From: Lachnospiraceae bacterium
GTDB lineage: Bacteria; Bacillota; Clostridia; Lachnospirales; Lachnospiraceae
Direction of reading: 5' to 3'
Assembly: GCA_003446735.1 (NCBI GenBank)
Contig: DMCJ01000091.1
Location: 485 to 12,467, forward strand
Length of the DNA stretch: 11,983 nucleotides
In this document: piece after piece, positions 1 to 7,385 of the stretch
Numbering within the stretch: the first letter of the stretch is position 1
How the letters are laid out: each line of letters begins with the position of its first letter
Position numbers and translations under genes: made by a program
The notes under the pieces: model-generated
What the model was told of the DNA's origin: nothing
What the model saw: only the letters and a program-made list of their open reading frames with translations
Databases searched by the model: none

Positions 1-2030
1 CCATGGGTAAATATCATCCTCACGGGGATTCTTCCATATATGATGCGCTTGTTGTTATGGCACAGGATTTTAAAAAGGGTCTCGTGATGGTCGACGGTCA
101 CGGTAACTTCGGTTCCATAGAAGGCGATTCTCCCGCGGCCATGAGGTATACCGAGGCAAGACTTACAAAAGCAACGGAAGAAGCTTTCCTTGCAGATCTT
201 GACAAGGATATCGTTGATTTTATCCCTAACTTTGATGAGACCGAAAAAGAGCCCGCCGTTCTTCCCGTAAGGATACCAAACATCCTTATAAACGGAAGCG
301 AAGGTATCGCGGTAGGTATGACAACTAGCATACCTACTCATAATACGGGTGAAGTCATAGATGCGATGAAGGCATATCTTCAGAACAGGGATATGTCCGT
401 AAAGCAGCTTATGAAATATGTAAAGGGCCCTGATTTTCCCACCGGAGGCATCGTTTGCAATCAGGACGACCTTTTGGAGATATATGAGACCGGATCCGGA
501 AAGATAAGATTAAGAGGTAAGGTCGATGTTGAAAAAGGCAAAAACGGTCATGTAAATATCGTCATATCCGAGATCCCCTATACGATGATAGGTCTCGGAA
601 TATCCAAGTTTTTGCAGGATGTTGCGGCTTTATATGAAAACAAGCTTACCAATGATATCGTTGATATAACGAACCAGTCCGGCAAGGAAGGTATCCGTAT
701 CGTCATAGAATGCAAGAAGGATACCGATACCGAGCAGTTCATAAATATGCTCTATAAAAAGACGAAGCTCGAGGACACATTCGGAGTCAATATGCTCGCG
801 GTCTGTGACGGAAGGCCCGAGACTTTAAATTTAAAGAGCATATTCGAGCACTGTGCCGATTTCCAGTTTGAACTTGCTGACAGAAAATATACCAATCTCC
901 TGAATAAGGAAAAGGAAAAAAGAGAGATCCAGGAAGGCCTTATAAAGGCATGTAACCTTATAGATCTTATAATCGAGATATTAAGAGGCTCAAAGGACAG
1001 GGCAATGGCGAAGAACTGCCTTGTAAACGGTGAGACCGAAGGTATAAAATTTAAATCCAGAGAATCTAGGATCATGGCGTCACAGCTTTTATTTACCGAG
1101 CGACAGGCCAATGCTATCCTGGATATGAGACTGTATAAACTCATCGGACTTGAGATAGAAGGCCTTCGTAAGGAACACGAAGAGACTCTAGCTAATATCT
1201 ACCGCTACGAAGACATTCTTGAGAGCCGCTCATCGATGACCCAGGTACTTATCGATGAATTAAATGATTTTAAGAAAAAATATGCGGTAAAGAGAAGAAC
1301 GGCTATTGAAAATGCCGAGGAGACGGTATTTGTCGAAAAGAAGATGGAAGAGATGCCCGTTGTCTGTCTTGTAGACCGTTTCGGGTATGCAAGGCTCATA
1401 GACGAGGCAACATTTGACAGGAATAAGGAAACCGCCGTCGAAGAGAACAGATTTATCATAAATTGCAAGAATACCGGTAAGATATGTGTATTTACCGATA
1501 AGGGTGATCTCCATACGGTTAAGGCTTCGGATATCCCGATGGGCAAATTCAGGGATAAGGGTATCCCGCTTGATAACATCTCCAATTTCAATACTTCAAG
1601 CGAACAGATCATCTTTATCTGTGCCCAGAGCGATGTAAATCTTTACAGGCTCATGTTCGTTACAAAGCAGGCCATGTGCAAGATCGTAGACGGCGGAGAG
1701 TTCGATGTTTCAAAGAGGACTACGGCGGCTACCAAATTAAATGAAGGCGATGAAGTTTTAAGCGTTGCGATCCTTTCCGGACAAAAGAGCGTGATCTTAA
1801 AGACCCACGACGGGTATTTCATTAGATTTGCCACCGAGGAGATACCCGAAAAGAAAAAAGCGGCAGTCGGTGTCCGCGGAATGAAGCTTCAAAAGGGTGA
1901 CTTATTATCCGATGTATTCTATACTTATAATATGCCGGATGAAGTCATAAATGTAGATGAAAAGGAAGTCTTTGTCTCAAGGATAAAATTAAGCGGGCGA
2001 GACGGCAAAGGAACGAAATTAAGGATCTGA
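1..2030 (+). CDS. Type IIA DNA topoisomerase subunit A (ParC-like / second GyrA-like), 5'-truncated
   Basis: This is the DNA breakage-reunion subunit of a type II topoisomerase; with its ATPase partner (ParE or GyrB) it passes one duplex through another to decatenate or relax DNA. The gene runs in from the left edge; base 3 starts the first whole codon and 675 residues are visible. By E. coli GyrA register about 73 N-terminal residues are missing. The HPHGDS motif is at visible residues 5-10 and the catalytic tyrosine of AAMRYTEARL is residue 49. Quinolone-region positions equivalent to GyrA Ser83 and Asp87 are Ser10 and Asp14, so wild type. The tower/coiled-coil segment leads to QANAILDMRL near residue 370, and the beta-pinwheel C-terminal domain starts near residue 451. 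I see no GyrA box (QRRGGKG-like) in that domain, which favours a ParC-type enzyme. Full length would be about 750 residues. The family is certain; ParC versus GyrA is inferred. The partner gene should lie upstream, outside the window. Confidence 0.93.
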   Translation, partial: MGKYHPHGDSSIYDALVVMAQDFKKGLVMVDGHGNFGSIEGDSPAAMRYTEARLTKATEEAFLADLDKDIVDFIPNFDETEKEPAVLPVRIPNILINGSEGIAVGMTTSIPTHNTGEVIDAMKAYLQNRDMSVKQLMKYVKGPDFPTGGIVCNQDDLLEIYETGSGKIRLRGKVDVEKGKNGHVNIVISEIPYTMIGLGISKFLQDVAALYENKLTNDIVDITNQSGKEGIRIVIECKKDTDTEQFINMLYKKTKLEDTFGVNMLAVCDGRPETLNLKSIFEHCADFQFELADRKYTNLLNKEKEKREIQEGLIKACNLIDLIIEILRGSKDRAMAKNCLVNGETEGIKFKSRESRIMASQLLFTERQANAILDMRLYKLIGLEIEGLRKEHEETLANIYRYEDILESRSSMTQVLIDELNDFKKKYAVKRRTAIENAEETVFVEKKMEEMPVVCLVDRFGYARLIDEATFDRNKETAVEENRFIINCKNTGKICVFTDKGDLHTVKASDIPMGKFRDKGIPLDNISNFNTSSEQIIFICAQSDVNLYRLMFVTKQAMCKIVDGGEFDVSKRTTAATKLNEGDEVLSVAILSGQKSVILKTHDGYFIRFATEEIPEKKKAAVGVRGMKLQKGDLLSDVFYTYNMPDEVINVDEKEVFVSRIKLSGRDGKGTKLRI

Positions 2031-2031
2031 T

Positions 2032-2613
2032 ATGAGAGTTGTAGCAGGAAGCGCAAGGAGTTTACTACTTAAGACTCCCGAGGGGAAAGAAACAAGGCCC
2101 ACTACGGACAGGATCAAGGAGACATTATTTAACATGATCCAGTTCGATATTGAGGATGCGTCATTTTTGGATCTTTTTGCGGGAAGCGGTGCTATCGGGA
2201 TCGAGGCTCTTTCAAGAGGAGCAAGGCAGGCTGTATTTGTCGAAAATGCAAAAGAAGCATATGAATGCATAATAGATAACTTAAATCACACTAAGCTTGC
2301 CGATAAAGCAACCGTATTAAAACAGGATGTCTTTACCGCGCTGTCCGTAATGGAATACAAGCATCATTTTGATGTGGTATTCTTAGATCCGCCCTATCAT
2401 AAGGAGCTTGAGATAAGGACACTTGAATATCTTTCGCATTCCTCGCTCATCGACGAGGACTCGCTTATCATCTTCGAATCGAGTCTTGATGATGATATAG
2501 ATTTCCTTGATGATCTTCCCTACAGGATAAGGAAGGTAAAGGAATATAAATCCAACAGGCATGTTTTTTTGTACAGATCATTTGACAAGGATGAAGATTA
2601 CAAGGAGGATTAA
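2032..2613 (+). CDS. rsmD: 16S rRNA (guanine(966)-N(2))-methyltransferase RsmD
   Basis: RsmD transfers a methyl group from S-adenosylmethionine to N2 of G966 (E. coli numbering) in 16S rRNA during small-subunit assembly in the cytoplasm. The 193-residue length fits the family. The N-terminus MRVVAGSARS followed by TRPTTDRIKETLF (residues 21-33) is the RsmD signature. LDLFAGSGAIGIEAL (46-60) is the SAM-binding motif I, and DPPY (119-122) is the catalytic motif of N-methyltransferases acting on exocyclic amino groups. The ATG lies one base after the topoisomerase stop, with AAGGA at 2021-2025 as a suitably spaced ribosome binding site inside the upstream gene. The stop overlaps the coaD start by one base (TAATG). 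An rsmD-coaD pair is a very common bacterial arrangement, which supports both calls. Confidence 0.95.
   Translation: MRVVAGSARSLLLKTPEGKETRPTTDRIKETLFNMIQFDIEDASFLDLFAGSGAIGIEALSRGARQAVFVENAKEAYECIIDNLNHTKLADKATVLKQDVFTALSVMEYKHHFDVVFLDPPYHKELEIRTLEYLSHSSLIDEDSLIIFESSLDDDIDFLDDLPYRIRKVKEYKSNRHVFLYRSFDKDEDYKED
2602..2608 (+). promoter_or_regulatory. Strong Shine-Dalgarno site for coaD
   Basis: AAGGAGG lies inside the last codons of rsmD, four bases before the coaD ATG at 2613. It is close to the ideal anti-16S complement. It supports the overlapping start and suggests that coaD can initiate independently as well as by re-initiation at TAATG. Confidence 0.8.
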
Positions 2614-3095
2614 TGAAAAGAGCTATTTATCCAGGAAGTTTTGATCCCGTGACTTACGGACATATCGATGTTATCCACCGTGCAGCCGAGATGTTTGACA
2701 AATTAACGGTGGTAGTAATGTATAATGTGCGCAAAACTACGTTGTTTTCTGTGGAAGAACGTGTTAAAATGCTTAAGGAGGCTGTAAAGGATATTAAAAA
2801 TGTTTCCGTTGATTCCTACAGCGGGCTTGTATCCGATTACGCGAAGGAAAATAATTTCCATGTCTCCATAAGGGGATTAAGGGCCGTTACGGATTTCGAA
2901 TACGAACTGCAGATAGCCCAGACAAATTACATGTTATCCGAAAAGAAGCTTGACACCGTATTTTTAACGACAGCGCTGGAATATTCTTATCTGTCTTCAT
3001 CGGGTGTCAAAGAGATCGCCCATTTCGGGGGCGATGTGAGCCAGTGTGTTCCCGCTTTTGTGGAAGAGGCTCTCAAGGAAAAATATAAACATTAA
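2613..3095 (+). CDS. coaD: Phosphopantetheine adenylyltransferase CoaD
   Basis: CoaD transfers AMP from ATP to 4'-phosphopantetheine, giving dephospho-CoA and pyrophosphate, the penultimate step of coenzyme A synthesis. The protein has 160 residues, the usual length. The nucleotidyltransferase signature is at the N-terminus: YPGSFDPVTYGH, with the TxGH motif at residues 14-17 and His17 matching the conserved catalytic histidine. The substrate and ATP site motif SIRGLRAVTDFEYE begins at residue 85 with Arg87 and Arg90. The second nucleotide-binding motif is YLSSS (126-130), followed by GVKEIAHFGGDV and a short C-terminal helix. The start overlaps the rsmD stop by one base. I see nothing unusual in the sequence. 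Confidence 0.97.
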   Translation: MKRAIYPGSFDPVTYGHIDVIHRAAEMFDKLTVVVMYNVRKTTLFSVEERVKMLKEAVKDIKNVSVDSYSGLVSDYAKENNFHVSIRGLRAVTDFEYELQIAQTNYMLSEKKLDTVFLTTALEYSYLSSSGVKEIAHFGGDVSQCVPAFVEEALKEKYKH

Positions 3096-3107
3096 AGGGA
3101 GAAGATT

Positions 3108-3725
3108 ATGAGCAGCAAAATCGAACAGCTTATTGATGAGATCGAGGATTATATTGCGGACTGTAAGCCCGCGACATTCTCGGCAGGTAAGATAGTTGTC
3201 AATAAAGAAGAGATAGAAGAGATGTTAAGGGAACTTCGTATGAAGACTCCCGATGAGATAAAGCGTTATCAGAAGATAATCAGCAACAAAGAAGCGATCT
3301 TGGATGACGCAAGGAATAAAGCAGCCCAGCTTATTGATGAGGCTACGATCCAGACAAACGAACTCGTTAATGAGCAGGAGATCATGATCCGTGCCCATGA
3401 TCAGAGTGAGGAACTCGTTGAGCTTGCTTCGCGTCAGGCGCAGGAGATCATAGATAATGCCACGATGGAGGCTAATTCCATAAGACAGGCTTCTATCCAG
3501 TATACAGATGATCTTCTTGCAAATGTAGAGAACATCTTAAATCACAGTCTAGAGACTACAAGAGCAAAATACGAATCACTTATGACTTCATTACAGGATT
3601 GCATCAATATAGTTACAGCCAACAGAGCCGAGCTTTTCCCCGTTGAGCCTTTATCCGATGAACTCATGGATGACGGTGCCGGAGACCTGCCTCCTGAAGG
3701 CGGAGACGCTCTCGATATCATTTAG
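3108..3725 (+). CDS. Coiled-coil protein of unknown function
   Basis: I cannot assign a function to this 205-residue protein. It is almost entirely predicted helix rich in Glu, Asp, Ala, Gln and Ile, without a signal peptide or membrane segment, so it is probably cytoplasmic. Residues 1-45 form an acidic helical segment broken by a short CKPATFSAGK loop, and residues 47-170 form a long amphipathic coiled coil. An internal repeat is visible: residues 71-86 (KAAQLIDEAT...) and 110-125 (QAQEIIDNAT...), 39 residues apart. The C-terminus (about 178-205) is acidic and rich in Pro and Gly, and looks disordered. The pattern resembles stalk-like coiled coils such as the ATP synthase b subunit, V-ATPase subunit H/E or DivIVA, and such proteins are often labelled ATPase or V-ATPase subunit H; nothing here supports real ATPase function. 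AGGGAG at 3096-3101 is the ribosome binding site. I recall similar proteins next to coaD in Lachnospiraceae, but that is memory, not a search. Confidence 0.85.
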   Translation: MSSKIEQLIDEIEDYIADCKPATFSAGKIVVNKEEIEEMLRELRMKTPDEIKRYQKIISNKEAILDDARNKAAQLIDEATIQTNELVNEQEIMIRAHDQSEELVELASRQAQEIIDNATMEANSIRQASIQYTDDLLANVENILNHSLETTRAKYESLMTSLQDCINIVTANRAELFPVEPLSDELMDDGAGDLPPEGGDALDII

Positions 3726-3734
3726 GAGTGATAA

Positions 3735-4436
3735 ATGCGTTTAGACAGATACCTCGCTGATTGTAAAGTGGGGACCAGGAACGAATGCAAGAAGCTTATC
3801 AAAGCCGGAAGAGTATCCGTTATGGGCTCTTTTGTTACGGATTGCGCCTACCAGGTTAAAGAAGGGGATGAAGTTGCCTTTGACGGTAAAAGCATCACCC
3901 TGCCGGGTAAGCGCTATTTTCTCTTTAATAAGCCTGCAGGCGTTATATGCGCGAACGAGGATAATGTCAACGAAACCATATTTAAATATTTTGATGATCC
4001 GGGCGGTTTAATAAGTGTCGGAAGGCTCGATAAGGATACGGAAGGACTTCTTATCGTAACAGATGACGGCGATCTTTGCCACAGGATAATATCTCCGAAA
4101 AAAGAGATACAAAAGAGATATTATTTTGAAGCAAAGGGTGAGCTTAAAGATGATGCGGCAAAGCTTGTATCCGAAGGCCTCGATATCGGCGATGAAAAGC
4201 TTACCCGTCCCGGGATACTTGAGATAAGCCATGTAAATCCCGATTCCGGGATCACAAAGGGATATCTTACGATAACGGAAGGAAGATTTCATCAGGTAAA
4301 AAGGATGATATATGCCTTAGGTGGTGAAGTCATCTATTTAAGAAGAGTAGCGATCGGAAGTATTAAGCTTGACAGTGATCTTGAAAAAGGGACATACAGA
4401 TATTTAAGCACGGAAGAGATAGAATCGTTTAAATGA
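3735..4436 (+). CDS. RsuA/RluB-family rRNA pseudouridine synthase
   Basis: This enzyme converts a specific uridine in ribosomal RNA to pseudouridine. Residues 1-48 are an S4 RNA-binding domain beginning MRLDRYLADC. The catalytic domain follows, with FNKPAGV at 64-70 and the family motif GRLDKDTEGLL at 96-106; Asp99 is the expected nucleophile. KRYYFEA (127-133) and GRFHQVKRM (183-191) complete the RsuA-type core. The 233-residue length is close to E. coli RsuA (231), which modifies 16S U516, so rsuA is the most likely name, but RluB, RluE and RluF share these motifs and the target site cannot be read from sequence. The start is supported by TAGGAG at 3723-3728, which overlaps the stop of the coiled-coil gene. 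The stop overlaps the next start as ATGA. Confidence 0.93.
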   Translation: MRLDRYLADCKVGTRNECKKLIKAGRVSVMGSFVTDCAYQVKEGDEVAFDGKSITLPGKRYFLFNKPAGVICANEDNVNETIFKYFDDPGGLISVGRLDKDTEGLLIVTDDGDLCHRIISPKKEIQKRYYFEAKGELKDDAAKLVSEGLDIGDEKLTRPGILEISHVNPDSGITKGYLTITEGRFHQVKRMIYALGGEVIYLRRVAIGSIKLDSDLEKGTYRYLSTEEIESFK

Positions 4437-5188
4437 AGATAGCAATTGTAACAGGCGCCACAAAGGGGATGGGCCGGGAATTCTTAAGAGAGCTTGATAA
4501 GCATTTAAATGATGCCGAGGAGATATGGGCAATAGGAAGGACGGCATCAACTGCGGATCTTCCAAAGACCATGTGCCGTATCAGGCGTATAGATGCAGAT
4601 CTTACGGATGAGACCGGGATAACATATCTAAAAAAGCTTTTGGAAGATATTGATCCAAAGGTAAAGTGCCTGGTAAATTCGGCGGGATTCGGTAAAGTGG
4701 GTGCATTTTCCGATCTTGATATAAATGTCCAGAAGGATATGGTCAGATTAAACGATAATGCCTTAATGGAAGTTACCTACGAGGTGCTTCCTTATATGTT
4801 AAACGGCGGATATATCATTAATCTGGCATCAAGTGCAGCTTTTCTTCCTCAGCAGAATTTCGCGGTCTATGCGGCGACAAAAGCTTTTGTCTTATCTTTT
4901 TCCAGGGCTCTTATGCATGAATTAAAAGATAGACATATAAGCGTTACGGCCGTTTGCCCCGGTCCTGTTGAGACTGATTTCTTTAAGGTCGCAGAATCAA
5001 ACGGAAAGAGTTTCAGATTAAAGAAATATGTTATGGCAAAGCCCGATAAAGTGGTAAAGAAGGCTGTCTTAGATGCCCTTTCCAGAAAGGAAAGATCGAT
5101 ATATTCTCTGCCGATGCAGATGTTTGATCTTTTATGTAAGGTACTCCCGCATAAACTGATACTTGATATATATGAAAGACTTATTTAA
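4433..5188 (+). CDS. Short-chain dehydrogenase/reductase (SDR) family oxidoreductase
   Basis: This is a classical NAD(P)-dependent SDR of 251 residues and Rossmann fold. The cofactor-binding motif TGATKGMG is at residues 7-14, with AIGR at 33-36 and DADL at 54-57. NSAG (82-85) is a variant of the usual NNAG. The catalytic residues are all present: Ser133/134 in NLASSAAF and Tyr146/Lys150 in YAATK, with PGPVETDF at 176-183. The C-terminal tail, about residues 215-251, is basic and hydrophobic and could sit near a membrane or form an oligomer contact. Substrate cannot be predicted. The start overlaps the upstream stop as ATGA; the nearest purine-rich run (4412-4418) is 14 bases from the ATG, so translational coupling to the pseudouridine synthase gene is likely. 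Confidence 0.92.
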   Translation: MKIAIVTGATKGMGREFLRELDKHLNDAEEIWAIGRTASTADLPKTMCRIRRIDADLTDETGITYLKKLLEDIDPKVKCLVNSAGFGKVGAFSDLDINVQKDMVRLNDNALMEVTYEVLPYMLNGGYIINLASSAAFLPQQNFAVYAATKAFVLSFSRALMHELKDRHISVTAVCPGPVETDFFKVAESNGKSFRLKKYVMAKPDKVVKKAVLDALSRKERSIYSLPMQMFDLLCKVLPHKLILDIYERLI

Positions 5189-5780
5189 AGGTTATAAAAA
5201 TAAAGGCGAACAGGAATATTTTATCGCCAAAAGAAGAGTTGTCACACTAAGGACCCTTGTATTTTTCTTTATTTCTTTTTCCTTATATCTGGCCGGATAT
5301 ATAAATACGGGAAGCAACAAAAATCTTCTTACTTTTGTTGCCGTTCTCGGACTTTTGCCCGCGAGCAAGAGCCTTATAGAGGCAGTCATGTATTACAGAT
5401 ATAAAGGCTGTGATAAAGATCTGCATGATGAAATATGCGATCTGGCGGATCTTTTTGTAAGAGGCTATGGATTTGTTTTTACATCATATGAGAAAAATTA
5501 TGAAGTACCGGTCGTTATATGCAGTGATGATTACGTTTACGGCCTTTTAAGTTCAGGCAGCTTTAAAAAGGATAAAGACAAGGATTTAAATTCATATAAG
5601 GACAGTGCGATAAAGCATTTAAGTGAAAGGCTTAAAGCCGACGGATTAAGTCCGAAGGTATTTTTATTTACCGATAAAGATGCATTTATAAAAAGATTAA
5701 AAGAGCTTAAGGATAAAGATAACTTAAAAAGCGATGCCGATGAGGGCGCATTAAATGTCCTTAAGCAGATATCATTATGA
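5172..5780 (+). CDS. Unknown two-helix membrane protein
   Basis: I do not recognise a named family for this protein of 202 residues (from the ATG at 5172). A short basic N-terminus (KDLFKGYKNKGEQ) precedes two hydrophobic segments, about residues 24-43 (TLRTLVFFFISFSLYLAGY) and 51-74, the second ending in LLPASKSLIEAVMYY. The remaining 125 or so residues are soluble, mixed alpha/beta and rich in Lys and Asp, probably cytoplasmic from the basic N-terminus. No catalytic motif is evident. The gene overlaps the end of the SDR gene by 17 bases in another frame. An in-frame TTG at 5163 would add three residues; I prefer the ATG because TTG adds nothing recognisable. No Shine-Dalgarno site precedes either start, so expression probably depends on coupling to the upstream gene. 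The reading frame is open, long and on the same strand as tight neighbours, so it is very likely real. Confidence 0.85.
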   Translation: MKDLFKGYKNKGEQEYFIAKRRVVTLRTLVFFFISFSLYLAGYINTGSNKNLLTFVAVLGLLPASKSLIEAVMYYRYKGCDKDLHDEICDLADLFVRGYGFVFTSYEKNYEVPVVICSDDYVYGLLSSGSFKKDKDKDLNSYKDSAIKHLSERLKADGLSPKVFLFTDKDAFIKRLKELKDKDNLKSDADEGALNVLKQISL

Positions 5781-5792
5781 TAATGGTTTTAT

Positions 5793-6845
5793 ATGAAAGA
5801 GTTTATCATCGATAAATCCAATAAGGATCAGAGATTTGATAAATATATAAAAAGAATACTTAAAACTGCCCCCGATGCCTTCATCTATAAGATGCTCAGG
5901 AAAAAAAACATCGTTTTAAACGGAAAGAAGGCGAGCGGGAAAGAGAAGCTAAGTGAAGGCGATGAGGTAAAGATCTTCTTAAGCGATGAGACCTTCCTTA
6001 AGTTTTCCGGCCCTGCAGAATCCGATAAGCATGATCATTTAATTGATGAGACCTTTGCTAAGAAAAATGCCGGTTTATTTAAAGCGGGGATCCTTTATGA
6101 AGATGAGGATATCATAATTTACGATAAGCCGGCCGGGATATTATCACAGAAAGCAAAAAAGGATGATATCTCCGTAAATGAACTTCTTTTAGCTTATCTT
6201 TATGATAAAGAAAGTGATAATAAAGAGCGCTTTAAGATGTTTACCCCATCCGTATGTAACAGGCTCGATAGAAATACATCGGGGATCATCCTCCTCGCAA
6301 AGACTCTGCCGGGTGCGAGGCTATTATCATCAGCACTTAAGGACAGAAGAGTTCACAAGGAATATCTGGCACTGGTTCACGGAAATGTCGATCTTAAGGA
6401 TGATAAGGAAGTCATAAAAGAAGCGTACCTTAAAAAAGATAAGGACGGAAACAGCGTTATCATTTCGGATCTGTCCGAAACCAAAGGCGGAAAGATAATA
6501 TCAGAATCGGATGATAATGATATCAGGATAAAAACGGGAATCATCCCGTATAAAAGATACAGTTTTGCCGGTGAAGATTATACTCTTTTAAAAGTCATAT
6601 TATATACGGGAAAGACTCATCAGATAAGGGCTTTCTTATCGCATCTTTCTCATCCGATCGCCGGTGATGTGAAATATGATAAGGGTCATAAGGAGCATTA
6701 TAAAAATATAAAAGGATATCCCAAAAGACAGTTTCTTCATGCCGCAAAGATAAGATTTCCGGAAGATATATTATCCGGCAGGGAATTTGAATCACCCCTT
6801 GCGCCTGATCTTAAGGATTTCCTTGAGCTTATAAGCAAAAGATAA
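5793..6845 (+). CDS. RluA-family (RluC/RluD-type) pseudouridine synthase
   Basis: This protein isomerises uridine to pseudouridine in RNA, most likely 23S rRNA. Residues 1-65 form an S4-like RNA-binding domain containing KMLRKKNIVLNGKKA. The catalytic domain starts near LYEDEDIIIYDKPAG (101-114), carries NRLDRNTSG (156-164) with Asp159 as expected nucleophile, HKEYLALVHG (188-197), and ends with TGKTHQIRAFLSHLSHPIAGD (272-292). The motif HRLDxxTSG is NRLD here. The 350-residue length is somewhat longer than E. coli RluC/RluD; a charged stretch around 199-250 accounts for part of it. Members of this family differ in target, so RluC versus RluD cannot be decided. The 12-base gap before the ATG has no Shine-Dalgarno sequence. 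The stop codon abuts the recU ATG. Confidence 0.93.
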   Translation: MKEFIIDKSNKDQRFDKYIKRILKTAPDAFIYKMLRKKNIVLNGKKASGKEKLSEGDEVKIFLSDETFLKFSGPAESDKHDHLIDETFAKKNAGLFKAGILYEDEDIIIYDKPAGILSQKAKKDDISVNELLLAYLYDKESDNKERFKMFTPSVCNRLDRNTSGIILLAKTLPGARLLSSALKDRRVHKEYLALVHGNVDLKDDKEVIKEAYLKKDKDGNSVIISDLSETKGGKIISESDDNDIRIKTGIIPYKRYSFAGEDYTLLKVILYTGKTHQIRAFLSHLSHPIAGDVKYDKGHKEHYKNIKGYPKRQFLHAAKIRFPEDILSGREFESPLAPDLKDFLELISKR

Positions 6846-7385
6846 ATGGGTACATGGAAGACCAGAGGACTTCGGGGATCTACTTTGGAAGACCTCATTA
6901 ACCGTACAAACGAAAAATACAGGGACAATAAGTTAGCCCTTATACAAAAAGTGCCTACTCCGATCACTCCGATGAAATTTGATTCCGAGAAAAGAGTGAT
7001 AACGTTAGCGTATTTCGATCAGAAATCGACCGTTGACTATATAGGGGCTGTCCAGGGCATTCCGGTCTGCTTTGATGCCAAGGAATGCGCGGCATCGACC
7101 TTTACATTAAGGAACATCCATCCTCACCAGGTTGAGTTCATGAAGGAGTTCGAAGCACAGGACGGGATAGCATTTTTTATCATAGCATTTACCCATGACG
7201 ATCTTCTTTATTTTCTTCCTTTTGAAGATCTGGAATTCTTCTGGGAAAGAGCCAAGGCCGGCGGAAGAAAGAGCATAAAAAGAGAAGAGTTAAAGGATGA
7301 GTATTATTTTAAGTCAAGAGACGGATATATGGTACCTTATCTTGACGGAATAAAGATATATTTGGATAAAAAGGAAAGATCATGA
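6846..7385 (+). CDS. recU: Holliday junction resolvase RecU
   Basis: RecU is the Bacillota enzyme that cleaves four-way DNA junctions during recombination and chromosome segregation. The protein has 179 residues, a little shorter than B. subtilis RecU (about 206). The N-terminal RGLRGSTLEDLINRTNEKYR and the nuclease core STVDYIG (61-67) plus FDAKE (76-80) identify it. Asp64, Asp77 and Lys79 align by spacing with B. subtilis Asp88, Glu101 and Lys103, so one metal-binding acid is Asp instead of Glu, a conservative change. HPHQVEFM (92-99) and YFLPFEDLEFFWE (122-134) follow as in the family. The ATG directly follows the previous stop without a Shine-Dalgarno site. The stop overlaps hisZ as ATGA. 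In Bacillus recU sits beside a penicillin-binding protein gene; here it lies between an RNA-modification gene and histidine genes. Confidence 0.95.
   Translation: MGTWKTRGLRGSTLEDLINRTNEKYRDNKLALIQKVPTPITPMKFDSEKRVITLAYFDQKSTVDYIGAVQGIPVCFDAKECAASTFTLRNIHPHQVEFMKEFEAQDGIAFFIIAFTHDDLLYFLPFEDLEFFWERAKAGGRKSIKREELKDEYYFKSRDGYMVPYLDGIKIYLDKKERS

Noticed and set aside
752..1144. Long open frame of 130 codons on the - strand inside the topoisomerase gene
   Set aside because: It is antisense to a gene with unmistakable family motifs, has low-complexity Ser/Leu/Phe-rich translation and no ribosome binding site; it is a shadow. The same applies to the other - strand frames.
3108..3725. V-type ATPase subunit H or an ATPase
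   Set aside because: The resemblance is only general coiled-coil composition; there is no Walker motif and no neighbouring ATPase gene.
5163..5171. TTG start three codons upstream for the membrane protein
   Set aside because: There is no ribosome binding site and it only adds Met-Ile-Tyr; the ATG at 5172 is the simpler choice.
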